Below the pieces are notes generated by a model. The model saw nothing but the letters and a program-made list of their open reading frames with translations, was not told the origin of the DNA and did no database searches. From Moniliophthora roreri (lineage: Eukaryota > Basidiomycota > Agaricomycetes > Agaricales > Marasmiaceae), in NCBI GenBank assembly GCA_001466705.2, contig LATX02000200.1:1984001-2048000 (forward strand): a DNA stretch of 64,000 bases, given 5' to 3'. A program made the position numbers and the translations under genes. Each line of letters opens with the position of its first letter. The stretch's first letter is position 1. Shown piece after piece: positions 1 to 11,510 of the stretch.

Positions 1-76
1 CATGACAATCGTTCGGGATTGAGGCGTACTAGATGTGAGATCAACCATCGACAATCACCGAATCAAAGTTGCGATT

Positions 77-409
77 CTATTGAAACCAGGTATCAGGAGA
101 TGGGTCAAAGTCAGAGCTAAATGTGTTGGATAGGTACGCGAGAGAAGGTGTGGAGGTAGAGTCTCCATCAGAAGGTGGACGTGCATTGAAAGAGCAGTCT
201 AGAGTGGATAAAATGTGGATGAAATCGAGTCGATGGAGAATCAATTCGTGGCGTACACGGTACTGCGATGGCATGAGCGGAAAGTCCGAAATTCTGACGC
301 TGACATCGCGTGAAATATAAGCATAAACATGGCTCACCTGACAGTGGGACTCAGCAGTGGCTGTGTTCAGGAACTTGCGACCAACTTGTGCAAGTTGTAA
401 CCAATCCAC
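77..409 (-). CDS. Unresolved small gene or remnant, possible upstream part to 517
   Basis: I do not recognise this protein. On the minus strand an open frame ends with the stop at 77-79. A 75-nt GT-AG intron at 263-337 fits well: removing it joins a short helical segment to RVRHELILHRLD and an acidic, Ser/Pro-rich tail ending DTWFQ. The open frame does not begin with ATG at 409. The same frame further upstream has an ATG at 515-517 starting MALADARLASQ, but a TAG and a TGA separate it from the downstream part. Either there is a further intron whose borders I could not find, or the gene is decayed. Function is not inferred. Confidence 0.3.
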   Translation of the reverse strand: MDWLQLAQVGRKFLNTATAESHCQVSHVYAYISRDVSVRISDFPLMPSQYRVRHELILHRLDFIHILSTLDCSFNARPPSDGDSTSTPSLAYLSNTFSSDFDPSPDTWFQ

Positions 410-517
410 TACTCATTTTCTTCTCGTTTCCTAGTTGCTCTGCCTGGGGGGCTGAGAAGCTTGGGTGGGCACAGATCTAGTGATTTGCGATGCCAGACGC
501 GCGTCCGCCAATGCCAT

Positions 518-995
518 TCATTTCGACTTGCCAGGAACAGCAAATCAAAGCCTTGAGAATGCAGAGCATGATACCTGTTCTGGACTCAGAGTATCCTCGC
601 ACTACATGAACTCAAAAATACGCCACAAGGGGATGTGACACGGCGTATCTTTTCGCCGCCCGACATTTCATCGAATCCTACAGGACATGCGGACGGATTT
701 TCTTCGAAATTCAGTACGAAGGTCAGACTCCGCTCACTCATGAGAATACTTGAAGTTTGGATTCGTAACAGGCAACGATACCAACACAAAAGTTTCGGAA
801 AATGCCTCCCTAAAAATATCCGCCTCGCCTTCTTCCAGGCACTTTCAAAGCAGTGTCTCAATCAATTTATTCTTTACTGCTTTCTAGAATCTGGAAATGA
901 GGAGTCCGTAAACATTCAACAACTACATCGGTGTCGGTTAAAAGCTGTGGTCGGCTAGGCGTCTATCTCTACAGGTTCCCTCGAATTTTATCGAC
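518..995. other. No gene supported
   Basis: Open frames exist on both strands (635-958 plus, 586-861 minus), but neither has recognisable domains or clear splice structure. The right end is presumably the promoter and leader of the secreted-protein gene that starts at 996. Confidence 0.4.
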
Positions 996-1961
996 ATGCA
1001 TCTCATTCCTGCCTTTGCCCTTATAACTGCCGCGGCTGCTGTTCTCGCAGCGCCCACCACTGATGTAGCTGGTGGTGCCATGTACGGTCCTCCCGTTCTT
1101 ATCACAAATCTACAGTGGCTCATGGTTGCACCTCCGCAGTAAAAACTTCATCATCAACGGCTCAGGTTGCCCGCCGGGTAGCATAACCACTTCTTTCAAT
1201 GGTAAATCTCGCCGTAACTTACGCAAGGACCTACTAATGGCCCCCAATACCTACAGCGGATCGTTCCAGTGTCACGGCAACGTTCAGCGAGTTCACTCCG
1301 TCCGTCTCAACCACATCCTTCCGCCAAAATTGCCAAGCCACCATCGAGATTTCCGTTCCTGCAGGGAAAAAATTCACAGTCGACAAAGTTACTTATGTGG
1401 GTTTCTATGTTTTTAAAGTCTGTCACCAATGTATATCTGATTTATCATAGGATGGTTTCGTTCAATTGACGCCAAAGGTCTCTGTCATTCATGAGTCTAC
1501 ATATTACTGTATGTTCCTTCCTACCATCTATGACCACTTTCTGATTGCGTCGTTTGTAGTCCAAGGGCAGATAAATCAGAAGACCGCATCCGACACCGTA
1601 CAAGGCCCGAAGAGTATGAAGCCTGTGCTACATGGATCAGCGCACGAAAAGCTGATATTTGCTTCAAGCTAGCAGCGTCGACCTGAGCAACACTTTCTCT
1701 GGCCAAACTCCCATATGGAGTCAATGTGGTGCAACGTCCGTCATTGTCAATATTGATATATGTAAGTAATTGGTAGGCATAATGTGGTTCATCAACTGAT
1801 CTCCTTTCCTAGCTGTCTGGCTTAAGGATATGAGCAATTATGCGGATGGCTTTGCCTCAGTAGATAGTGCCAAGGTGTGTCTCTTCTGCTTGATGCCGCT
1901 GGTGCAAGTGTTGACCAACACCGGTACACAGTTCGGACCTTTCGCGTTCCAAAATTGCTGA
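996..1961 (+). CDS. Secreted DUF4360-like protein, seven exons
   Basis: The start codon opens a clear signal peptide (MHLIPAFALITAAAAVLA, then AP). Six introns of 51-58 nt can be placed: 1082-1139, 1202-1256, 1397-1450, 1509-1559, 1614-1668 and 1762-1812. Their removal gives one uninterrupted frame ending in a Cys codon before TGA. The spliced product has the order typical of DUF4360: GSGCPPGS, then a beta-rich stretch with TATFSEFTPSV, RQNCQATIEISVP, a Tyr-Asp-Gly-Phe segment, YYFQGQ, PIWSQCG and a last Cys. The family consists of small secreted fungal and bacterial proteins of unknown function, around 200 residues. The last segment after SVDSAK is less family-like, so a further splice there is possible. 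Expected location: outside the cell. Confidence 0.72.
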
Positions 1962-2150
1962 TTGCAGGAAAAGTTTTCCTGACTTCTTTGGAATCTTACG
2001 GGTGTACTTGGGCTACATGTATTTGTTCTGTATTGGTATCATTACTTTTGTATGCGTTCTCCACCTTACGTACTTCGTGTCTTAAATGTTCAGCAGATTG
2101 CTTTCCGGGAGTCAATTGGCAAACTAAATATGCACAATAAGACGTCCAGG

Positions 2151-5131
2151 CTATGGCAACGAGTCCACGTTCACCCCAAATAAATCCAACAAGCTACCCG
2201 CGGGCTGCTTTCCATCTTCATTCACAAACTCTAAGATCTTCTCGAACACCTCATTCCGAAGCGTAAAAGTTTGTTCTGATAGCTCTCCTTGTGTCGATGG
2301 TTCTAATGGGTCAGCTGCACGGAGCATAGCGCCAGCTAGACTAGCAGAGGTCGAAGGCTTCCCATCGGCAGCATTTGACCTTGAACGCTTCCTCGGCGGA
2401 GGTTCGTCCTCGTCTACGTCGCGCCGGCCCAAGTGTGGTGAGGGAGGAGGAGATCCAGACGATAACAGATGGGTGAGAAGAGACCTGAAAGACTCGGCCT
2501 CTTCCGGGTCTGAATGATTCACTACGCTTGATACTTCGTTCTGAAGATATGCTAATGCCGGTATTGGTGCCTCATTCGAACTGCACATTTCTTTGAACCT
2601 ATGATGTATAGCAATCAGACGGAGAAGCTCCTAGAGGAATGGGATACCTACTGTTGCTGCCGCAGGTAGAAAGTGGCTCGGCGTATGACTTCTTTCCATG
2701 AAGGCCTGACATCAATTTCGGAATTGAACATTGTCGGCTGGCATATATATCGACCTCACCTCTCTATCTTCAATGCCCAGAAATCATCTAGTCTGACCAT
2801 TGTCTCCTTAACATCACCCTTCTTCTCATCTTTCGCAGTATCTGTACTCCCAGAATTCTCTTGGTTTTCCTTATCACTCTCGCTGTCCTTACCCACGCTG
2901 GTCTTGCCTCCGAACATGTATACAGTCCCAGTACCATGGTCGTATACAATTTCATGAGCGAATCTGGGCTCGGGCACTTCATCGCTGGAAGGTGGTATCT
3001 GCATCCATTTGCTTGCACACCCTTTTTCGCGACATCCGTAACGATATACCCAGATAGGAGGGTCGACAAAAAGAGTAGAAGAGGATTGTTCAGAGTGTCT
3101 AATCGCAAACAACCATCAATGCGATGCACTCCCTGACAGGGAAAGATAAGAACTGACGTATAAACATAAATTTCCTTCAATTCTGGGTTTATTGCTGCTC
3201 GTGCGATATAGGAAGGTTCAGGTCCAGGTCCCAACGTGAGTTCGGCAGTAGTGTTGGTCGGTATGTGGTATGAATGAACGTCGGATAAGCATTTTTCTCC
3301 CTGCTGACCGAAGAGGATGAATAGTGTTTGCGTATTTGGGTCAAGCACCATTGCGTGTGCTATATGAGAAAGTTTCAGTAAGGGTAACGAAGTGGCCAAT
3401 TATCACACACCAGATCGAGATGTAAATGTGTCTGCGTGCCTGAGGAACGATGAGATCTGAGTAGAGGACGCCCTGAGAATGCTTACTTACGGTAAAAGCG
3501 ACCATTTATCTCGCTCCACATCATACGCGAACAAGCCGGAATATCTGTGGATATTCAAATCGCCGCTGAGGTTGACGATCTTTCCTCCAGACACGTATAT
3601 GATCTGTTTTTCGTTGTCCATGACCATCTGGTGGTCGTATAGTAGAGAGGGACCTCCAGAAACCTATAAAATCAAGTCGATATAGTATGCCTCTAAATTG
3701 AAAGGGCTCGCGTACTGTTGAATCATACTTCAACGATTCCCATTTTTCGGTCTCGACGTGATACCGATAGAACTCGGCTGAAAGCGTCGAAGATGACTCA
3801 TTCCCGTTCGCAGCACCATTCTGAGTTCCTTTAGGGTTTCCCTCAGGTTCCACCAGTCTCCCTAAGACATATATACACCGCAACTTCGCATTATACACCA
3901 TCTTATGACATGACCTCGCGCTTGGGGCATCCGTACCGCAAGGCAGCGCCCGCCATTCCTCCTTTCGTATGTCATACACCCAAAAGTCGTTCAAATTCTT
4001 CTGACCATCCCATCCACCAAAGAGGTAGATTATCCCATTTGGCTGGTCTATACACATTGCGTGACCACCTCTAGGGCTAGGTCCATCATGGAGTTTCGTC
4101 CATACCCCATGGGGTCGTTGACGTTCCAAATATGATGAGAATAGGTTGGCTGACGACATTCGATGTAGGATTTCTTCAGCTTTGGGCCAGTCACCGTGTA
4201 GGACGATATAGGAATGTAGTTCGGAGACTAGAGGGTGCTCGGCACGAATAGATGAGCCTACGCGAGAAAGAATGGCATGGTAAGGGGAGAGGAGTCTACG
4301 TTGCCGTAGATGCTTCAGCAGGTAACGTAGAGCTTGGGATTCTCGATACTGCAGGTAGCAAGCTGAGTTGCAGTATTGGATGAAACTATCATCGGGCTCA
4401 CCTCGTCATAACCTTTCCTTACTCTGTCAACTACAGCTTCATCTGAGATGCCTGTAATTGAAATGTGCCATATGGATGAATTAAAACTCGTCCCGTGTGC
4501 TCTGCGAGTGCCATGCGGTCAGAGATGCCAACTCTTGAGAATATAGCGTAACAAACGCACGACAGGGGTACAATCTTGATGAAACGCGTCGGGAACAAGA
4601 GGCCAGAATTATCCTCATGTTTCAAAGAAAATGCTTCCGGTATGGTATCGTTTTTGAGACTTGCATGTAATACCTCGACCATTTGGTCTCTTGTCATTCC
4701 GACGTATATCTTGAAATCCTTCATATTGCATGGATGGGCTAAATAAAGAAATCGCCATAAAGTTGTCCCTTTTATTGAGAAGGTTGCTACTCACATTTGT
4801 GGTACTGCACCAGCCAAAGACATGGGTCATCGCCGAATCACCTCTTTCTGAAAGTTACGCACTTTTCCGAATGTTATACTTTCTAAAACAGTAAGATTCA
4901 GTGCAAGAACTGCTTGAATATCGGATGCACTCAACTAACAATGGCAAGAGATTGCAACCGTAGGGTAATCCACTGGTTAGTATTGGACGTTGAAGTTGAC
5001 CATCGGCTATTTTGGTCAGTGGGCTTGTCGATCAGAACATTCTCTGCGACATAGCGACCACTTGGAGGAGTTGAAGCATCGATGGCGTATGTCAAAGGAA
5101 CCGACATTGTTTCGAGAGCTGGGATATCCAT
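2151..5131 (-). CDS. Muskelin-like discoidin/kelch protein
   Basis: This is an orthologue of animal muskelin (MKLN1), a subunit of the CTLH/GID E3 ubiquitin ligase. Exon 1 begins MDIPALETMS and contains AENVLIDKPTDQNSRWS, the discoidin-like start of the family. Short introns then join SITFGKYHKSHPCNMKDFK to LHASLKNDTIPEAF, FPTRFIKIVPLS and FNSSIWHISITGISDE. Next come the LisH/CTLH-type helices (YRESQALRYLLKHLRQRR ... ELHSYIVLHGDWPKAEEIL). Kelch repeats follow (RGGHAMCIDQPNGIIYLFGG; RFAHEIVYDHGTGTVYMFGG; RLDDFWALK). The C-terminal region carries the muskelin signature NHSDPEEAE and a low-complexity Pro/Arg insert, and ends in LLDLFGV. About ten introns; all domains are present, so the gene looks intact. 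It lies tail-to-tail with the DUF4360-like gene. Confidence 0.9.
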
Positions 5132-5301
5132 GGTGGGACAAGGCAGCGGGCACAGAGCGAATCTCCGCGATGTCGACGCGTCATATTTTTAGCGCTCACG
5201 CAAGACCGCACGATTGCTTCGGACATTAACTACTATTGATCTACAAAGATTTGGAGAATGTTTCTGCCAATGTGAGAGGATGTATCTAAAAGGTTATTTA
5301 T

Positions 5302-6756
5302 TCAACCTGTCGCTCCGTATGGAAGCTTCACATTTCTGAAAGCCTTTCGTATCGTTTTCACCACTCTCTGCCGCCTTGAAAGTTGTGGAACAACGTCATT
5401 ATCCACTTTGACCCTGAATGGAATACATGATCAAGTATGTAGAAATGCGATCAGTGACATACCATTTGGGCGCATATTCATAATGAACATCCAGCACCAA
5501 AATACCTCTTTCGTTGCATTGCGTGAGCCGCGTCCTGAATTGTACAACATTCCCTCGCAGCACACTTTCAGCCACCGAATCCAAGTCGGGCATGGGATAC
5601 CAAGCAGCTGCCCGTTGTCTGACAACATCGTATTGATCAAATGTGCATTGGATATCAGTTCTGAGCTCGTAGAGAGCATGAAAGAAGGGCTTCTGAAGGA
5701 TCTCGTCTAATTTTACCCAATCGAGGCTCAGTGATGGGAGATGCGGTAGTTCGAGAATGTGGAGATAAGGGGGTCGTTCATCCATGTTGGCCAAATGGTC
5801 AAGAAACGAGAGAATGAAGGGGGGATGAACACGTGAATCGAGTTCAATCTTGCGGAGGCAGTTATTGTTGGATAGTCGAAGACTAGATAGGTATTTATCT
5901 GACATCAGGGTTGAGATACGAAAGCGGAAGCTAGAGCTCTACTAATTCACTCACCTAACAAGAATCGGCTGTATTCGGGAAAAGGGCGAACGCTACAATT
6001 GAACTCTTCTAGGCTCGAACCAGCCGAAGCCAGCAGACGAGTGATCGCAGACGCCTCCGCAATCTCATGATTGTGGTCGGACAAGTAACCTGCATCATAA
6101 AGGTTGCAGCGGAATGTCCGTAGAGCAGGGCAAGGTGTCAACAAGTGAATTAGACTTGCCTCCCTTAACCCGGAGATGGAAATAATATTGAGTTTCGAAC
6201 CAGACAAGGAATACTGGTATTCGGAAGGCCCTTCGCATCGCACTAGCTCTAGTGAGCATAAGGCAGGGAAGGAGCGCAGCAACCCAACGAATTCCTCTGC
6301 AGAGTGGAAGGAGATGCAGGATAGCGCCAGTAAGGTAATGGAGTGGAAGCCGTCTCTCAGGATCGTCTTAGCGTCGTTCGTGAGAGAAGACCAGTTGATC
6401 CAGTGCAATGAGAGACGATCTAATTGGTTCAGTACGGTTGCAATCGTCCTGCTGCCGTCCCTAGACCGCCACGACAAGAGTCTGTTCAGCACCTCCTCCT
6501 CGGATTCGCCGACTATTCTCAAGCTGTCCAAGGTGATGGCAAGATTCCGAACACAGATTGTCACCGACGTACATTCGCATAAGTCCAAAAAACGGTGAAT
6601 ATCGGACGGTTTATCCAGACAAAAGGTTACGTCGTGAAAAACGAGAGAGCGAGCTATGGAAGCCCATGCTTGGCATACAAGGGAACAACGATTAAGCTCG
6701 TTCAAGTTTAGTTCTTGAAAAATGAGGTACAAAAGCTCGGGGGGTAAAGACGTCAT
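5302..6756 (-). CDS. F-box protein, paralogue 1
   Basis: The N-terminus MTSLPPELLYLIFQELNLNE is an F-box (LPPELL...IF), followed by RCSLVCQAWASIARSLVFHD. F-box proteins are substrate adaptors of SCF ubiquitin ligases. The rest is a Leu-rich, LRR-like solenoid of the type expanded in agarics. Three exons fit. A phase-1 intron follows RFLL, rejoining at DKYLSSLRLS. A second intron (phase 2) splits the Trp codon of APKW, and the last exon reads RRQRVVKTIRKAFRNVK and ends at TGA 5302-5304. Both intron positions recur in the two F-box paralogues at 9990 and 23464. Substrate unknown. Confidence 0.8.
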
Positions 6757-7910
6757 GTTCGGTCATTTTCATGCAGTCTACCTATATTTATGTCAGGATG
6801 AGACCCGGAACACGGCGACGTTAACAGGAATGATGCACCGTGTAATAGTATGCTACGATTCGTATCAGCCTTGGCGCACTTTGACACTTGACCTTACCAT
6901 CCCTCACGTCGCGATTCCTGTAGGGGTCGGAGGAGAAATGAAGAACGTGAAGGATAGCGAGTCGCTGGTGACAACCTGTGGTGGCTGCTTGAAACACAGT
7001 ACTAGTCGTGGCACCGAAAATCACTGTCCAATAAATAAGAGGCTGTGCCATCCGCGGTCCATTATGTAAGGCTGTACGGTCCGACTCGTTCCGTCAGAGT
7101 ACCTTCACCAAAGAACACCAGGAATACCACTGTACTCTGGTTGACGATAAATCTGCAGATAGAAATCGCAAATTGACGGATTTCAAGGTTTTAAACAAAA
7201 GTATGAGTAATGTAATTCGATCTGCAGTGTGCTCAGTGCAATTTAAAGGAATGCCGTAGAAAATGAGACCTTTCAGAGCATCGACGGGATAGAAGATACA
7301 GAACAATACAAAGATGGAGTAATAGCTTACAGAAAGCAACTGTATGAATCATCCAACTGCACAATCGTTTCTTTGGGACTCATCATTTGCGTTGGCAATG
7401 CATGTGCAGGAGTCGGGGATGTGCCACTGGCGCGTTACGATGCTGATTTTCATAAGACGATCACACGGAGGGGATACACATACGCTTTATATTGTCAAAA
7501 CTCAACGGGTGTTATGGAAGGCCCATTCTGAATCATCAATGAAGCCATGCATATGTACACCTTTGGACTATAGACGCCGAGGAGAGAATTTTGTCCGTCT
7601 TCGAGTAGCGTTGTAAACTTTTGAATTTTCTTGCAATTGTCAATGGTCATGGCCAAGACTTGAAAGTGTCGAGCGCTTATGGGCTTCAACTTTTTCAATC
7701 CTTCACCGGTCACCGGTCACCCCTTAGACTCGTGAAATTCAGGCTCAGCCTGGAATTAAATGCTTCATCAGCTGAGGATCCAGATTAGATTGCTCCATTG
7801 TGTCTAAAGCGTGCAAAGCCTCCATTGTTCGGATCGGGGGTGGTTCAAACCCAGATGCTTCTTAAATATCCCTCGGATCCCATTCCCGTATAGGTCACTT
7901 GGAGCCCACC
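6757..7910. other. No gene supported
   Basis: Several open frames of 60-115 codons are present on both strands, but none has a recognisable domain, a credible start or compatible splice sites. The first few hundred bases are the likely promoter of F-box paralogue 1 and the last part the promoter of the SET gene. Confidence 0.4.
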
Positions 7911-9615
7911 ATGAAGCGAGGATTTTTGAACAGCGCTAAAGGCAAAAAAGCCATTCAAAAGGACGCACCGGCGACAGAGACTGCAAACCCAGCCAGTACG
8001 TTTTCCTTCACACAGTGGCACGATTGAAGAAACTGATCATTTTGGATAGCAGAAAAACACAGTAAAGTGGAACCAAAGTTGACAGCAAAAGAGCGGGTAT
8101 ATGAAGACGAGAGGATTGTATACGCTATTTTGCCAACAGGTGAGTACATGAGTAGATCTCGCAGTGAATAGCGCGTGTGCTGAACACTTCCCGGCTCTTT
8201 AGGCCAACCCGAGCAATTTCTTGAAAAGGCCCCCAAGTATCGTATCGACTACGACCTCGACGAGCTGGTATGCACGACGTTACCTGCTATACCGAGAGGC
8301 GCGACGTTAGCCGACCATCCGGACGGGTGGACAGAATGCCTCATCAGTGGAGCAATCAAACGCAAGATATACGAAACACCCGGTTTCCCAAAGCAGTTGA
8401 CCCAACCTGAAGAGGTCTCTTTTCGCCTCGGAGAGTCAACAGTAGATGGGCTGGGTTTGTTTGCGACTCGTGACCTGACAATGGGTGACTTGGTGAGTTT
8501 CGGGCTCTTTCTTCTACTAAACTTGACCGTTTCCAAGATATTCAGCGAACGACCCATCATCATACAACCCGTCTTTGAAAGAATGGCTAGCGTGTGGTCT
8601 GACAACTTGCCTCAACATACCCTCGCAGCTCTTCATAAAAAAGAGTGGGAAAAGACCCTCCAGCAATCGTTCCGTCGCCTCATACCCGAGAAAGAGGCCG
8701 CTTTTTGGAATCTGAAGAACTCTTGGTCTTCGAACGTCGACAGGAAAGAAGGGATCTTTCTGACTAACGCGTTCAGAACGCCAGGCATGGAGGACGAGGG
8801 TAAATACACTCGATATTGATTCCCCGAGAAGAGCGCTAATGTATGAACCTTGTAGTCGAAAAGGATGGAGGTGCATACCGAGCCGTTGGTGATACAATGT
8901 CACGTATCAATCATAGGTCTGTTTCCTTCTCTTCTTTGCGCTGCCGACACTCAACATGTCAACAGCTGTCAACCTAACGTCGAACGCTACTGGGATACCG
9001 CCTCATTCTCTTTCCAACTACGTGCTACGCGAAACATCGCTCCTGGTGAAGAGTTCTTCATTTCGTGAGTGCTCTAGCCTTCACTTACAAGATCTCTAAT
9101 ATCAACGCTCTTATGTCAGATACTGTGATATCCTGAAACCTCATGCGGCCCGTCAAAGCCACCTCAACGGCTACAAGTTCAAGTGCAAGTGCCCATCATG
9201 CCTCGACCCAGTCAAGTCCGACGCACGCAGGGCTCAGTACCCCCAAAAACTTGTCACCGAGGAGAAGTTTGCAGAGTGGGCTACAAAACGGCTGGATCTC
9301 CCAGACGACTTCATCATCAAACTTTGTCAAGCACAGATTAGACTTCTCGAGGAAGACGGATTGGAGTACACCCCGTGGTATGAGAATCACCTCATCAAGA
9401 TCTATCTTGCCTACATGGCGTTGGGCGATCGTGTGAATGCCCAAGTTTGGGGACGTAAGGTGGGCAGATGGAAGCTGACAAGAGATGGGCCTGGTGGTGC
9501 GGACAGGTACGAGAAGGATGAGACGTACGGGAAGGATCATTCGTTCTGGCAGATGAGGTTGTTGGCAAAGGTGAAAGCAGTGAAGGCGAAATTGACGAAG
9601 AGTGGAAAGGCGTAA
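7911..9615 (+). CDS. SET-domain protein, SMYD-like
   Basis: A putative lysine methyltransferase using S-adenosylmethionine. ATG at 7911 opens a basic leader (MKRGFLNSAKGKKAIQK). Further exons contain STVDGLGLFATRDLTMGDL, the SET N-terminal GxGLFA motif, and IFSERPIIIQP. The core catalytic and knot motif is NHSCQPN, formed by splicing AG|C across the intron just after 8913. ATRNIAPGEEFFISYCD, with the catalytic-site Tyr, follows. A post-SET Cys cluster, FKCKCPSC, comes next. The C-terminal 110 residues are helical (YENHLIKIYLAYMALGD) and resemble the TPR-like tail of SMYD proteins. No MYND zinc finger is visible inside the SET domain. At least six short introns; stop TAA at 9613-9615. Histone versus non-histone substrate cannot be told. 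Confidence 0.83.
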
Positions 9616-9989
9616 CAGTGTAACTTCTTGATAGCCATTATATAAAAATCCCACCACAGAAAACCCCGTACGTTTAGTCCACCGACATAGCTGCTTAGAC
9701 CTAGTGTTATCCACTTTTGCTATAACCCAACCAGCTTGAGAGAAGACTTGATAAGCTGCGGGCAATGCCTCGAGGTGTGCGATGCTCTCTAATCATGTCA
9801 CTCCATTTTCTTGACCGTACAGTTCGCGCCTATCGAGGCCGGCGATGATGCCAACTTCGGCACCCGTAGAAGGCAAGTCATATCCAGGTCATATCTGGCA
9901 TCCTTTGACACTTGCTCACACAGTGACAATGCTTTCCCATCGAATATTGACCATCAAGCGCAGCATAGTAAACGTGTACGTCTCTCAGC
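9616..9989. other. Intergenic, SET gene 3' end to F-box 2 start
   Basis: About 370 bp between two same-strand genes. I see no convincing gene or RNA; it presumably holds the SET terminator and the F-box promoter. Confidence 0.4.
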
Positions 9990-11510
9990 ATGGTGCCGGG
10001 ACTACCTCTCGAGCTAGTTCAACTCATCCTAGACAAGTTGTACGCCATTCCGGGGCCAAAGCTCGCAGATCTCGATGCATGTGCCCTAGTATGTCGTGCC
10101 TGGATACCCAAAGCCCGTTCTTTGGCCTTTCGTACCATATCTTTTGGCAACCCCTGTGGGAGAGTTACCGAAGGTCCTAGGGACGACTCTCCAGAAAGGT
10201 TTTTGCATCTATGCAACAGTCCATTTGAAACCTTTTCCCTGGCCAGTATCCGAGCTCTCAATATCTCACAATATCCTTCTTCGTCAGACACTTCGGATTC
10301 GACAGACTTTCACCTGGACAATCTCCTGATTTGGCGCTCATCCGATGGGAAACGAACTATCCGCACGATCCTTCCAGGATTGAAACAAATTTCGTTTTAC
10401 TCTGTGAAATGGGGGACCGTATCGGAGCTAGGAAGGAGTATGTTGCACGAGGGCTTTCAGGCGGTGGATAATCTGGAATTAGAGGCGGTCGAATTCCAGT
10501 CGTATGATGGATTCACCACCCTTCTTCATTCATTCCCTCGCCTAACGTATCTATCAATGATAGCGTGCAAAGGACCCTCATCCGAACCCGTCCCCTCTGT
10601 ACGTCCACCGGAAAATCTGCAATACCTTTGGATATGCACCTTACAGGATGTGAAGCTTCTTCACTCGCTGGAACCGCTCCCCAATTGGCAAGGCGTAGCC
10701 TTTGCACGACACACCTCCGCATCGAATGATCACGAGGGAGTTCTCGAAGCGACAGCGATCAACCAACTAATGGTTCAGGCGGTTCCAACGCTATGGGGGT
10801 TCGCATTGCGTGCCAACCATTACAGTATTTGGTCTGGTGAGGTTTAAAATTCTTCCGGTTCTTCTACAGATGGCTACTAATAATACATCACTTAGACCAA
10901 TACCTTGACAAGCTGGACCTCACAAGATATCCAAAACTTCATTTCCTCGATCTCGCCGTCATGTCCTCACGACTCGTCGACTTCCTGGAACGTTTAGCAA
11001 ATTCATCCCCACCGAGCCGCCGACTTCGGGTGTTATGGCTGCCTGATTTGTGCTCGATCAGAGGCTTAGACTGGAAACGGCTGGACAGTGTTCTTCAGCA
11101 CCCTTATTTCTCTGATCTTCGAGCTCTCAAATGCGACTTCATCTGCCGGTTCACCACAGAGGATGTCATAAGACAGCCACAAGCTTTACACTACGATATA
11201 CCAGACTCTGACTCTGGCGCAGAGGCGGAACTGCGGTGTCGATTGTTAGAGTTTACAGCACGTTTACCAATGTGCCAGCAGCGGGGTATACTGGTTGCTG
11301 TAGTCAAGTATCGATATGACAAAGGTCCCGATAATGACTGGTACGTACGTGTCTATCCGCATTTCTTACAAACTGTATTGCTAACTGTATTTGCGTTTTA
11401 GGCGGACTGGGGGTAACACGGTCCCATACAGACGTACGAGAAGGGGAAAGGTCATTGCTGCACTGCGGAGAGTAGTGGCCTTCATCAGGGGAATTCGAAT
11501 GAATGGATAG
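9990..11510 (+). CDS. F-box protein, paralogue 2
   Basis: Begins MVPGLPLELVQLILDKL, an F-box, followed by DACALVCRAWIPKARSLAF. The long first exon encodes an LRR-like body; the segment SDGKRTIRTILPGLKQ also occurs, diverged, in the other two copies. A phase-1 intron after the SIWSG region rejoins at DQYLDKLDLT. A second intron (phase 2) splits the Trp codon after PDND. The final exon ends VPYRRTRRGKVIAALRR and RMNG, with TAG at 11508-11510. Likely an SCF adaptor with unknown substrate. It is on the opposite strand to paralogues 1 and 3 and closer in sequence to paralogue 3. Confidence 0.82.

Noticed and set aside
7835..7860. GGTTCAAACCC resembling a tRNA T-loop
   Set aside because: The flanking bases do not form the required T stem, and no acceptor or anticodon arm is found.
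9196..9765. 189-codon minus-strand open frame
   Set aside because: It is antisense to the SET gene exons, whose domain motifs are clear on the plus strand; composition is that of a shadow frame.
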